A DNA stretch of 64,000 bases from Spirochaetales bacterium (lineage in GTDB: Bacteria > Spirochaetota > Spirochaetia > SZUA-6 > JAFGRV01), in NCBI GenBank assembly GCA_016935735.1, contig JAFGQK010000119.1:1-64000 (forward strand), read 5' to 3'. How positions within the stretch are numbered: the first letter of the stretch is position 1; the number at the start of each line of letters is the position of its first letter. The notes beneath the pieces were generated by a model. It was not told the DNA's origin, did not search any database, and worked only from the letters and a program-made list of their open reading frames with translations. The position numbers and the translations under genes were made by a program. Shown here piece by piece: positions 48,257-58,302 of this stretch.

Positions 48257-49009
48257 CTATTCCTGATTTTCTGCTATACTCTTAAATAAAGAAGCAACTT
48301 TAAAATATTCAAGCCCGGAAAGCCGTTGATTTATATACTTAATATTGCCATGGAACGCATCTTCAAAGAAAATTCGAATATATAATTTCTTTTTTCTTCT
48401 CGTGAAAGCGATTTTCTTGACATCCATATCCAGAAAACCCAAAAAATCAATAACAAGAGAACCCTCTATCATTTCATGCATTTCATCCCGTAATTTTAGA
48501 TAAAGTGTAGCTGCATCTTCTATTTTCTGTATATTGGAAATGATGATATTAATACTTTTATCTATTAATTTCTCATATAATTTATTTATAAAATTATAGA
48601 CATAACTGGATGTTTCATATTCATTTTTTACGATAAGAATAATATGATCGATGCATTGATAGAGATGTAAGTATTCCTTTCCCAATTCACCGAAAAGAAA
48701 TATATTAGAAAAATCATGCTCCATTTCAAAAACATCAGGTATGGATTTTCGTTTTAATTCGCTTTGTAATTGTTTAAAATTAATCACCGGAATTTCCATA
48801 TCTGTATAATAATCAAAAACCGGACATTTTTTTTGTTTCTTATCCATTTTGACCAGTTTTTCAGTGAATGGGAAATAACCATAGACATGATTAATAAGAA
48901 GGGAATTCTCCCCTTTTAACTTCTGATGGTATAAAAGGTTTTCTATAAACAGGTTTCTGTTTCTCAAATCTTCATTCCCTGTTATTAAAAAAATCTTTGG
49001 TTCATTCAT
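48257..49009 (-). CDS. MinD/ParA-like protein lacking a canonical P-loop
   Basis: IFLITGNEDLRNRNLFIENLLYHQKLKGENSLLINHVYG start in the layout of a deviant Walker ATPase without GKGGxGKT. Confidence 0.45.
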   Translation of the reverse strand: MNEPKIFLITGNEDLRNRNLFIENLLYHQKLKGENSLLINHVYGYFPFTEKLVKMDKKQKKCPVFDYYTDMEIPVINFKQLQSELKRKSIPDVFEMEHDFSNIFLFGELGKEYLHLYQCIDHIILIVKNEYETSSYVYNFINKLYEKLIDKSINIIISNIQKIEDAATLYLKLRDEMHEMIEGSLVIDFLGFLDMDVKKIAFTRRKKKLYIRIFFEDAFHGNIKYINQRLSGLEYFKVASLFKSIAENQE

Positions 49010-49041
49010 ATGACAGGTCCCCTTCGTGATTCACGTAATTT

Positions 49042-50991
49042 CTATACCTTTTTAAAGAATTCAATAAGTGCATCAATATATCGGATATCAAACTTTCTTC
49101 TTCCCATATCCCGCATAACTATGGTTGCAGAAGTAACGGTAAGTTTCTCTTTATAAAGCCTTTTACTGGTAAGTGCATCAAAAACATCTGCAACAGCTAT
49201 TATTTTAGCAAATTCAGGTATCTTATCATCTTTTAAACCGTATGGATATCCTGTTCCATCATTGCGTTCATGATGATAGATAATGGCATTTTTCACACGA
49301 TCCGGTAGCTCTGTCTCTTTTTCTTCAAAATATTTAACACCAAGATCCGGGTGTTGTTGTATACGAATAAACTCTGATTCTGACAGATCCGTGTTATTTT
49401 TTATTTTATCCAGGAAATCATTATCATAAAGACAATATCCAAAATCATGAACCAGTCCAGCAAGAAAGAGCAAATTCAGGTCATCTTTATCCAGTCCAAT
49501 AACAAGCCCGATACGCCGGGCGTAATTTGCGACATTAAGTGAATGATGGGGACGTCCTTCTTTGGTATTTTGCTGTTCTGCCAGGATTATAAGTAAATTG
49601 GTATTGGAGAGATCAATACTGTCGCGGGTATTGATAGAAGACTCCGGTTTATCTACAGTAAGAAGCTTTGTCTGCTTTCTTATTTTCTCTTTTTCCTGTT
49701 CAAGGAGTTTGTATGCAAGAACATTAGATTTTTTTTGTAAATAATCATCACCGGAAGTAAGAAAAGGAAAAAGAACCGGGAAAATAGCACTATAATTAGC
49801 GGATGTTCCTCCTTCAATCTTTATTTCCACAAGTTTCAATATCTCTGTTTTTAATTCTTTATGAAGAATATCTATATTTTCCCTGACCGTAGCCCATTGA
49901 AGATTTCCTGTTTTCATCTGGTTGTGCATTTTTTTAAGACGCTCATAATTAAGAAGATCCTTGTACATTTCATCATCATCCACTTCTGCAATCTCTTCAA
50001 GTTCCGGTTCCAGTTGTTCTCCATCATAACCGAGAAAAAGAGGGTTTGTTTCATTTACCGGAGTACCAAGCCCGGAATAATTATTGGTAGCCTGTTTTGC
50101 TTTCTGGGCATTCATCCGTCTCCGTTTACTCGATGCACGGACGAAAAGAAATATAACAATGACAACCAGGATAATACCAGCTAAAGATGACCCTCCTGCA
50201 ATTAAAATAAGGTTTAGAGGGGTAAGCTGCTGTTTTTCGAGTTCCACCCGCTGTTTTTCAAGTTGCATCCTGTACTCTTTCATCTCCTGCAGGACTAATA
50301 CCAGGCTGTCCTGATTCTGCTCCGGGCTTTCTTCTTCTTTCTCCTGCATTTTCTTGTACATTACCAGGAGTTCCTCCAGCATCTTAACATCCTGTTTTGA
50401 AGTGTCATTTGTCTTTTCTTTTTTAGCATAATCCATCTTCATCTGTTCTATGAGTTTCTGCTGTCTTGCCAGTTCCTCTCGTAGCTCTTTTTCTACTTCA
50501 CTCTCATCTGTCCTAGAGGTTTCTTTTGTTTTATCTGAATCGATTACCCTGGTTAATTCTTTTTCCGCTTCTTCCAGTGTTTCAATAACTTCTTCTTTCC
50601 CGGATTTTTCCGGTTCTGTCTGCCGGGCATATTCTTCCTGGATAGTTCCGTCCTTAAGCCCTTTATACTTTTCCCGGACATCTGCATTATCCGGCCATAA
50701 CCGGTATGCCTTTTCATAAACGTTAAAAGCTTCATCGAATTTCCCGGATTCAATAAGCTGGTTTCCCTTGTCATTTAAAACATCAACAAGAAGCTTTTTT
50801 GCTTTAAAGTTTCTTTCATCCAGACCAATAGCTTTATCCAGATCGGAAATAGCCCCGTCTATATCCCCGGCTTCATATTTTTTCTGTCCTTGCTCATAAA
50901 GAGTTTTAGATTCGCTTTTGTCATCTGCACATAACATAAAACAGAAAAAAAGAAAAAAAATTAATAAAATAACTGGTTTTATTCTATTCAT
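49042..50991 (-). CDS. TPR-TM-HD-GYP domain protein
   Basis: N-terminal TPR, central TM, HD-GYP (HHSLNVANYARRIG, LAGLVHDFG, IIYHHERNDGTGYPYGL, KIIAVADVFDALTS). Confidence 0.9.
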   Translation of the reverse strand: MNRIKPVILLIFFLFFCFMLCADDKSESKTLYEQGQKKYEAGDIDGAISDLDKAIGLDERNFKAKKLLVDVLNDKGNQLIESGKFDEAFNVYEKAYRLWPDNADVREKYKGLKDGTIQEEYARQTEPEKSGKEEVIETLEEAEKELTRVIDSDKTKETSRTDESEVEKELREELARQQKLIEQMKMDYAKKEKTNDTSKQDVKMLEELLVMYKKMQEKEEESPEQNQDSLVLVLQEMKEYRMQLEKQRVELEKQQLTPLNLILIAGGSSLAGIILVVIVIFLFVRASSKRRRMNAQKAKQATNNYSGLGTPVNETNPLFLGYDGEQLEPELEEIAEVDDDEMYKDLLNYERLKKMHNQMKTGNLQWATVRENIDILHKELKTEILKLVEIKIEGGTSANYSAIFPVLFPFLTSGDDYLQKKSNVLAYKLLEQEKEKIRKQTKLLTVDKPESSINTRDSIDLSNTNLLIILAEQQNTKEGRPHHSLNVANYARRIGLVIGLDKDDLNLLFLAGLVHDFGYCLYDNDFLDKIKNNTDLSESEFIRIQQHPDLGVKYFEEKETELPDRVKNAIIYHHERNDGTGYPYGLKDDKIPEFAKIIAVADVFDALTSKRLYKEKLTVTSATIVMRDMGRRKFDIRYIDALIEFFKKV

Positions 50992-51239
50992 AGTAAACTA
51001 ATCCCTGGTTTTATTATTTTAAAAATACCATATGGTATTACCCTTCAAATAATATTATCCATGATAATGATAAACATCTTTAAGAATATAATTGAATAGA
51101 ATTTTAATATATTGATTTAAGGAAGTCAATAATTTTATATTTTTTTATACTATGAAAGAATCAATTTTTTTCTATTGTGTTTGACTTTTGAAAATCCATT
51201 TACTACACTTTAAATATTCCAATTAAAAGGGGATATTTT

Positions 51240-52112
51240 ATGCTAAAATCGAAATTTTTATTCCTTATCTTTCTTATTATTACATTACCCGGTGGGTGGT
51301 GTATAGAAAGAATCACCTTAAAGGAATCCGGTGACCGGTATTCCGGGAATTTCGTAAAAATGAGTACAAAAAATACTGTATTTCTTCTTTTTAACCAGAG
51401 ATTTGAGTTTAGTAATGAAGAAATAGAATTCATTAATTTTGAAGACTCCGAAGATGAGCTTGAGATCCTTCTTGATGATAATTCCATACTCAAGGGAATG
51501 ATTGTCGACCAGGATGATGAGTTTTTTACCGTAGGTTCCAGTGCAGGGCTGACGACAATTAACAAAATCCGTATATTAGAGATTAAGAATCCGCGATTTG
51601 AGGAATTCTATGTGGCAGAGAAACAGCGTACTATGACTGTTCATTTTGGAATTGAACCGGCTGGTTCACTTGTTCTGAATGATTTCGGGACTTCATATCA
51701 ACCTTACGGAAGTCTTGCTGCATATTTTGAGATGGATTTTGGACTCCCTGTATTTTTCGGCATAGATATCCATGCTTTTCTGAATATAGCGCAGTTTGGA
51801 GATACGGAGGATTTTCTGCTTGTCACCCCCATTCATGTATACCTAAAATACCAGGATATACTTTTAGGTATGAAGCAATTATTATGGAGTATAAAGTGTG
51901 GAGTTGGGTGTGCGCCACTCATTTTTATGGAAACTGGTGAGGGAAATACAAGTTTTGGTATTGCTTTCAGCCAGATTGCCGATCTTGGAGTGAAATATAA
52001 GCTTTCGGACAATTTATCCCTTGGCGGGAATGCCAGGACAAACCTGGTTGTAGAACGAACCTCCTGTATTCTTACTCAATCCATAGGGATTGTTGTAGAG
52101 TTTAATTTATAA
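51240..52112 (+). CDS. hypothetical exported protein, probable outer-membrane-like C-terminus
   Basis: Signal peptide; beta-rich C-terminus ending SIGIVVEFNL. Confidence 0.6.
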   Translation: MLKSKFLFLIFLIITLPGGWCIERITLKESGDRYSGNFVKMSTKNTVFLLFNQRFEFSNEEIEFINFEDSEDELEILLDDNSILKGMIVDQDDEFFTVGSSAGLTTINKIRILEIKNPRFEEFYVAEKQRTMTVHFGIEPAGSLVLNDFGTSYQPYGSLAAYFEMDFGLPVFFGIDIHAFLNIAQFGDTEDFLLVTPIHVYLKYQDILLGMKQLLWSIKCGVGCAPLIFMETGEGNTSFGIAFSQIADLGVKYKLSDNLSLGGNARTNLVVERTSCILTQSIGIVVEFNL

Positions 52113-52132
52113 ATGAAAGGAGGTAACATTCC

Positions 52133-53626
52133 ATGAAGATCAAATATAACCAAAATATATGTGTTGGTGTAACCCTCTTTTTATTAATGCTGATTGGAAA
52201 TTCATGCACGGATATAATCAATTATGCATGGGGTAAAGGTACAGGATTCAGTATATGTGATGATCTTATTGTCATAGATTTTATAGCATCCCGGGGAATA
52301 AATAACCGGGAAGTTGTGCTTACCTGGAAAAATCCTACAGATAGGAACTTTTATAAAGTCCGGTTATTAAGAAAGGTGGATGCCTATCCCACCGGGCCAC
52401 GGAATTCCGAGGCAACGGTTCTCTATTATGGGACAAATGAGAAATATACTGATTCCGGTTTAACCCCGGATACATCATACTATTACGCTATATATTCGGA
52501 AAATACCAGCCATGACTATTCTGCCGGAAATTATACGAACAGGACAATTAACGAAACCGAGGTCGATATTAGAAAACGGTCTTTCTTTCTTGTCGGCGGG
52601 TCCAGTAATAAAGCTGCCCCGACCACAAATCTTGTTTCCGGTGTGGATATGTTCGATCCCCTGGAAGAAACATTGTATTCAGCGGTAACGACTCTCCCTA
52701 ATCCGAGGGTATTCTGTGACATAGCGTCCGTGGATAATAAAATATATGTATTCGGCGGGAAAGATGACAGCGACCTTGTTGATATTGTCGACGTCCTTGA
52801 TGTGGAAAACCTTACCTGGACAGAGACGACTGATCCAATGCCCGCAGCCAAATGCGGTCTAAAAGTGTTTACGTGGAACAATAAAATATACTGCATGGGC
52901 GGGTCAACCGCAACAGACGCTACAGGAGCGAATACGGCCGATGCATTGAATACCTATATTTACCTTCCGGTAAGTGATGCATGGCTTACCCAGGATGATA
53001 ATCTTTTTAGGGACGTTAATGGGGCACGGTGTACTTTTGATGCAGTGGTATACAATGGGATGATCTATTACTACGGCGGGGTTGACCAGGCAGGGACATA
53101 TCAGAGAAACGGGTATTATATTAATATTTTGACAAATCAGGAAGGTACCACTATTGGTACAGGATTTTCAAATACATATATGCTTGGGGCATCAGCTTCA
53201 CTCTACCATAAAGAACTGGACAATGGGGAAGAGGTAATATTTTACCTTCGAATGGGAGGGAGTGGTGATCCTGCAGAAACCGGGCTGCCGGCTGTAAATA
53301 TAGCGAATCTTGAAAATTATAACCAGGCTTATGTGTGTTTTATCCCCAATTTAAATGGGGGAACTCCTGCCGGTTACTCTGTGTATCCCAAAGACGGCCC
53401 TAATACCGGCATTGAAAATTTTACAAACAGAATGTATGCAGGCTGTGATTACTATGGGGATTACATATATATCTTCGGTGGGATTACTGCAGGGGGAGGT
53501 GTGGATACCGGTATTCTGAAACTTGATGTTAAGGACGGCGCACTGACATATGCATCGTGGTCTGTACTGACAACCTCATTAGGTACTGCCAGATATGGTT
53601 TTGGAATAACAAAAGTAACTGAGTAG
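52133..53626 (+). CDS. FN3 + kelch-repeat lipoprotein (paralogue 1)
   Basis: Lipobox-like IGNSC; FN3-like REVVLTWKNPTDRNFYKVRLLRK; kelch-like NKIYVFGGKDD, NKIYCMGGS, YIYIFGGI. Confidence 0.82.
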   Translation: MKIKYNQNICVGVTLFLLMLIGNSCTDIINYAWGKGTGFSICDDLIVIDFIASRGINNREVVLTWKNPTDRNFYKVRLLRKVDAYPTGPRNSEATVLYYGTNEKYTDSGLTPDTSYYYAIYSENTSHDYSAGNYTNRTINETEVDIRKRSFFLVGGSSNKAAPTTNLVSGVDMFDPLEETLYSAVTTLPNPRVFCDIASVDNKIYVFGGKDDSDLVDIVDVLDVENLTWTETTDPMPAAKCGLKVFTWNNKIYCMGGSTATDATGANTADALNTYIYLPVSDAWLTQDDNLFRDVNGARCTFDAVVYNGMIYYYGGVDQAGTYQRNGYYINILTNQEGTTIGTGFSNTYMLGASASLYHKELDNGEEVIFYLRMGGSGDPAETGLPAVNIANLENYNQAYVCFIPNLNGGTPAGYSVYPKDGPNTGIENFTNRMYAGCDYYGDYIYIFGGITAGGGVDTGILKLDVKDGALTYASWSVLTTSLGTARYGFGITKVTE

Positions 53627-53636
53627 GAGGTAAAGG

Positions 53637-55118
53637 ATGCGAAAAGAATATATTGTCATTATCATTGTTATGAGTATTTTCATACTTGCCATATCATCGT
53701 GCAACGATCTTTTGAGTACAGCTGCAGATGCGGATCCATCAAATCTTTCAAAAGAAACGGTCTCAAACTTTACCTCTGTGGTCGGTACAAACAGCATTAC
53801 CCTTACCTGGAGAAACCCGGCAGCCTCTTCATTTTCAGAAGTGAGTATTTTTAGGAAAACAGGCGGGTTTCCAATATCCGCTTTGGATTCCACAGCAACC
53901 GTTATATATACAGGATCAGGTTCTTCCTATGAAGATGAAGATGTTTCAACCGGGAATACTTATTATTACGCTATTTTTACCAGGAATTCGGCTGGTATCT
54001 ATTCTGAATATGGTGCACGGTCAGTAAAATCTTTTGTATCATTCAATTATGCTATTCGTCAGCGTTGTTTCTATCTGATCGGGGGCTCCTCTGCCTATAC
54101 TGCGGCAGATCCCTTTGCAAACTTTATTATGGAAATCGATGCCTTTGATCCTGAAACAGATACAATCTATAAAAATATTGCAACACTGCCGAGGCCAAGG
54201 TATGGATGTGCAGTTGCCTCTGCAAACGGCAAGATATACATCTTCGGAGGGCTTAATGCCAACCGGCAGACGATCGCCAAAGTTGATGTGTTGAATGTAC
54301 TCTCACCGTACTGGCCCAACGACGTCTGGTCTGCCACAACGGATATGCCGCTTCCCCGGTATTCCCTGCGAGCTGAAAATGTAAACGGAAAACTATATGT
54401 TTTCGGCGGCAGCACTAATTCCGGTATACCATTTCAGGGAATTACGAACATAAACCACAAATTTAATCCGGATAAACAGACCTGGTTAACACATGAAAGT
54501 GAAACACCGTTACTATATTATCCATTTATGAACTTTGGAAGCGGTGCATATGATGGGACGATTGTTTATGGCGTTGGCTGTTATACGAATGTTGGAGGTT
54601 ATACCCGGAATTTTTATATTCATAATATGGCATCTGATTTTTATACACAAATAGCAGATACTGATATAAATGCTTATCCTGTGCCGGCGAGTGTCCTGTT
54701 TCACAAGGTATTATCTGATAACACCGACAGACTACTCTATTTTGTATTGGGTGGTGCAAGTGTCACTTCTGCTTATCTGGAACCATTACGTCAGACAAAT
54801 GGCAATCCACTGGAATCCGTGAATAACAGTTATTATTTTAAACTGACAGACGGGATGTTGGATGCAAATGACGGGGCATTAACCGGTGCTTATACAATGA
54901 ACCAGACGAGGGCATATGCCCAGGCAGAATATTACGGGGATTATATTTACGTCTTTGGCGGGATTGCAAACGGAGGAATCACTCCATTGGATTCGTATGA
55001 AAAATTACAAATTCCTGATAATCTCAACTTTGCCCTGCCGGATTGCACCGGCTGGGAAGGTCCGACAACCGGTTTAAATGCCAGATATGCATTTGATATT
55101 ACGAGGGTCAATAATTAG
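53637..55118 (+). CDS. FN3 + kelch-repeat lipoprotein (paralogue 2)
   Basis: Lipobox-like AISSC; same domain order; GKIYIFGGLN, GKLYVFGGS, YIYVFGGIANGG. Confidence 0.82.
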   Translation: MRKEYIVIIIVMSIFILAISSCNDLLSTAADADPSNLSKETVSNFTSVVGTNSITLTWRNPAASSFSEVSIFRKTGGFPISALDSTATVIYTGSGSSYEDEDVSTGNTYYYAIFTRNSAGIYSEYGARSVKSFVSFNYAIRQRCFYLIGGSSAYTAADPFANFIMEIDAFDPETDTIYKNIATLPRPRYGCAVASANGKIYIFGGLNANRQTIAKVDVLNVLSPYWPNDVWSATTDMPLPRYSLRAENVNGKLYVFGGSTNSGIPFQGITNINHKFNPDKQTWLTHESETPLLYYPFMNFGSGAYDGTIVYGVGCYTNVGGYTRNFYIHNMASDFYTQIADTDINAYPVPASVLFHKVLSDNTDRLLYFVLGGASVTSAYLEPLRQTNGNPLESVNNSYYFKLTDGMLDANDGALTGAYTMNQTRAYAQAEYYGDYIYVFGGIANGGITPLDSYEKLQIPDNLNFALPDCTGWEGPTTGLNARYAFDITRVNN

Positions 55119-55182
55119 GAATCAGAGTATGATATATAATTACCCTGAACATGCAACATATTCATGTTACTAAATATATACT

Positions 55183-55911
55183 ATGCATGATTTATTTGAT
55201 AAAATTCAGGTTATCCTGGTACACCCGCGGTCTTCAAGGAATATCGGTGCAGTGTGCAGGGCCATGAAAACCATGAATATCCATACCCTTTCTATAATAA
55301 AGGGGGGAACTATCGATCCGGTAGAGGTAAAACATCTTGCTGTTCATGCATATGATATTTTTGAAAAAGCTACTGTTTACGATAATCTGGAGGATGCTTT
55401 ACCTGATGTTTCCCTTATTGCCGGCATAAGCCGGAGAAGGGGTAAAAAACGAAAATATTTTGCCATAACACCGGAGGAACTGGCGGAAAAAATCGCGCAG
55501 AATAGCGGGAAAACAGCCCTGGTATTCGGAAATGAAGAATCCGGCCTTACGGAAAAGGAACTTTCGTATTGTCACCTGGCAGTAAAAATACCATCATCAC
55601 CGCTTTTCCCTTCCCTTAACCTGTCACATGCAGTTCAGATTATTACCTACCAGGTATTCAGGGCTCTCTCAAAATCCGCTTTCCCTCTTTATACCCCGAT
55701 TAATCATGCACAGCTTACATCGCTTACCGGAATAATTATAAAATCGCTCAAAAATATCGGTTTTTTTTCCCGGGGAGATCCGGAGGAGTTGAGTTTGTTT
55801 TTTAAAGATATTCTTGGCAGATCGCAATTATCCGGGAGAGAAGCCCGGCGTCTTGAAGTGATATTCAGAAAGATTAGCGGCCTTATTGCAAAAAAGGGCA
55901 TCAAATCTTGA
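55183..55911 (+). CDS. trmJ: TrmH/TrmJ-type RNA methyltransferase
   Basis: VILVHPRSSRNIGAVCRAMKTMNI, ALVFGNEESGLTEKEL, SLNLSHAVQIITYQVFR. Confidence 0.93.
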   Translation: MHDLFDKIQVILVHPRSSRNIGAVCRAMKTMNIHTLSIIKGGTIDPVEVKHLAVHAYDIFEKATVYDNLEDALPDVSLIAGISRRRGKKRKYFAITPEELAEKIAQNSGKTALVFGNEESGLTEKELSYCHLAVKIPSSPLFPSLNLSHAVQIITYQVFRALSKSAFPLYTPINHAQLTSLTGIIIKSLKNIGFFSRGDPEELSLFFKDILGRSQLSGREARRLEVIFRKISGLIAKKGIKS

Positions 55912-55953
55912 CGATACGCCCTGAAAATACTAAGATAACCCTATAGAAGGAGA

Positions 55954-56799
55954 ATGTCTGCTATGAAAAAAATCGTTTTCTTATTCTGGTTTATCACTCC
56001 TTTCTTCCTTATCTTGAATCTCTGGGGCATATCTTTAAGTGATTTTGACAGGGTTGTCGATTTTTCCATATCCCTGGAGGAGATGGGTGATGCACTTGAA
56101 ACAACTGATTATTCCCTTATAAATAAAGATAAATTCGTCATTTTAAATGGAATTGCAGCTGTCATCCAGCCTGAAAAATCTTATTTTTTCCTGCTGAATC
56201 CGGAAGATTTTACAGATCAATCGTCATTTATCAATAGATTAGGCAAGGCCAGAGATAAAGTATCCGATTTTCTTTTTTCCCAACTACCACAGGAAATTCA
56301 GGAAGAGATAAAAGCATACAGCGGATCTTCTGTACCGGGGAATGATCTTATCAGGAATATCACAAATGAATTTAAAAAAATCTTCAGGAAAATGAGTATT
56401 TTTGAAAAAGAAAGATTTGCAGGTGTCCCCCTTACGGGTGAATTGATTGATCTGGCACAGAGGAATCTTGCAACAGAAGAAATGGCGTTTGTGAACCGTC
56501 TTTTAATGGAAGCGGCATATCCTTCTGAAATAAAAAAAGTGACTGTCCAGATGGAAATGGTTTATGGGGTCTGGATCGGCTACGATGAAGTGAAGAGTTA
56601 TAAATGTATTATTGAGTTTCAAGGTCCTGAATGCTTTAAAGTTTTTAAGCGGAGGGATAAGGATGATGCAAGCCAGGATATGATGATCCAGGTCAATTCC
56701 ACTGTTTTAATCATTGCAAAAATCTTAAAGCCGTTTTCTACACAGGAGAGGGGAAAAGGCTGGCTTTTGAAAGGGTTTTATGTAAGAGAAATCCTGTAA
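55954..56799 (+). CDS. hypothetical exported protein
   Basis: Signal peptide, intact ORF with GGAG SD. Confidence 0.6.
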   Translation: MSAMKKIVFLFWFITPFFLILNLWGISLSDFDRVVDFSISLEEMGDALETTDYSLINKDKFVILNGIAAVIQPEKSYFFLLNPEDFTDQSSFINRLGKARDKVSDFLFSQLPQEIQEEIKAYSGSSVPGNDLIRNITNEFKKIFRKMSIFEKERFAGVPLTGELIDLAQRNLATEEMAFVNRLLMEAAYPSEIKKVTVQMEMVYGVWIGYDEVKSYKCIIEFQGPECFKVFKRRDKDDASQDMMIQVNSTVLIIAKILKPFSTQERGKGWLLKGFYVREIL

Positions 56800-56817
56800 G
56801 ACCTCATGAGGTTTTTG

Positions 56818-58302
56818 TTATTGTAATTTAAGGTAATATCCCCAATTCCTTACAATATCGAATAGACGGAATTCCCGGGAAGCTTCCGGATAAATAAGAT
56901 TTGTAAAATTAATAAAGAAAAGAAGTCCTAAAAAAACAGAAAGAAATATATAAACAGCAAACTGGGGCAAAGGCCATAGTCCATGGAGCTTTTCCAGTAA
57001 AAAGTTTATCACTAAAAAGGCCAAAAACCAGAAAGCGAACATCGGTGCAATCCAGAACTCTCTGTAATCCGGCTCCCACCAGCAGGCAAAAAGAACATAA
57101 ATTATCAAAAAGAGGAGGCAGGCGATAAAACTATAGTTATAACGTTTGTAAAGGAAGACACAGAGAATAACCGTACAAATAAGGATAAAAAAAATGAAAA
57201 GAATCACTATATTCGGAAGGATGGCATGCGGGGCGGTAAATGCACTGAAATCCCAGCTTATTTCCTTCCCGTTTAATTGCCCGGTCTGGTAAAAATAGGT
57301 GGTAATACCTTTTACTGCTTTTCCAAACAGGTCTCCTTTTATAAAGCCTTTTCCCCAGAAATCGATGTTTGTATAGAGTACAATCCAGTTAAAAAAATAG
57401 GTGGAACCCTTGATCTGGTTAAAATAACCGGCTTTTGCCGGGTCAAGGGTCAGTTTAAGAACGACAATCCCGATATAATAATATGCTGCAATAATCGCTA
57501 TAGCCAGGATAAGGAGATAAAGCAGGAAATATCTTATATTATAAAGCCTGAAAGTAATAACCGGTTTCTGGACAGTATAAAAATCCTTTTTCTGGAAAAT
57601 AAAAGATGTTCCTTTTTTTATATATATCCTGTTTGTATATAATGTTTTTGAAAAAACCATGATAAAAAATATGATAAATGCAAAAATAATATCCGATTGA
57701 TGAAAAACAAGGACAATGACACTGTGTAAGAGTGCGAGGAGTATAGAAGAGAGGATCTTGTGTTTTGCCTGGGGAAAATATAAAGCGGTAAAGAAAAGGA
57801 TAAAAAGGAGTATAGAATGAATAAGCCCCGTGTCATTAATATGGGCATAAATCCAGACAGCGCAGGAAAACCCGATTAATCCGGTGAACAGAAGTGAAAG
57901 CAGATACCGGTGTGAAAAAAAATAGAACAAAAAAAAGACGAGTCCCATACAAATAGAAGCTATAATAAGATTCCGCAGTTGAAGAATTCTCATACTGCTC
58001 CCGCTGTAGCCGCGGTTTACCATCATCTGATAGAACAACTGGCCCACCCGGTCAAAGTAAAGATGATGGGGATTATAGAGGAACCGTGGAAGTCCCAATT
58101 TTACATAATAATTATAGGTTCTTGCATCTCTTTTTTCATCAAGCCAGTTTGAAAGGTAATTAAAATTAAAAAAAAGATAAAAAAGAATAATAAGAATGCC
58201 AGTGAGAATTGCAACAGGGAATCTGTATGAAGAAAGCTTCCTAAACAGCACTTTTTGCCTTATCAATAAGCTGGTTGTATTTTTCTTTGATCCGGGGAAC
58301 AC
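56818..58302 (-). CDS. multi-TM membrane protein
   Basis: ~10 TM helices; overlaps upstream ORF by ~62 bp, start uncertain. Confidence 0.7.
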   Translation of the reverse strand: MFPGSKKNTTSLLIRQKVLFRKLSSYRFPVAILTGILIILFYLFFNFNYLSNWLDEKRDARTYNYYVKLGLPRFLYNPHHLYFDRVGQLFYQMMVNRGYSGSSMRILQLRNLIIASICMGLVFFLFYFFSHRYLLSLLFTGLIGFSCAVWIYAHINDTGLIHSILLFILFFTALYFPQAKHKILSSILLALLHSVIVLVFHQSDIIFAFIIFFIMVFSKTLYTNRIYIKKGTSFIFQKKDFYTVQKPVITFRLYNIRYFLLYLLILAIAIIAAYYYIGIVVLKLTLDPAKAGYFNQIKGSTYFFNWIVLYTNIDFWGKGFIKGDLFGKAVKGITTYFYQTGQLNGKEISWDFSAFTAPHAILPNIVILFIFFILICTVILCVFLYKRYNYSFIACLLFLIIYVLFACWWEPDYREFWIAPMFAFWFLAFLVINFLLEKLHGLWPLPQFAVYIFLSVFLGLLFFINFTNLIYPEASREFRLFDIVRNWGYYLKLQ

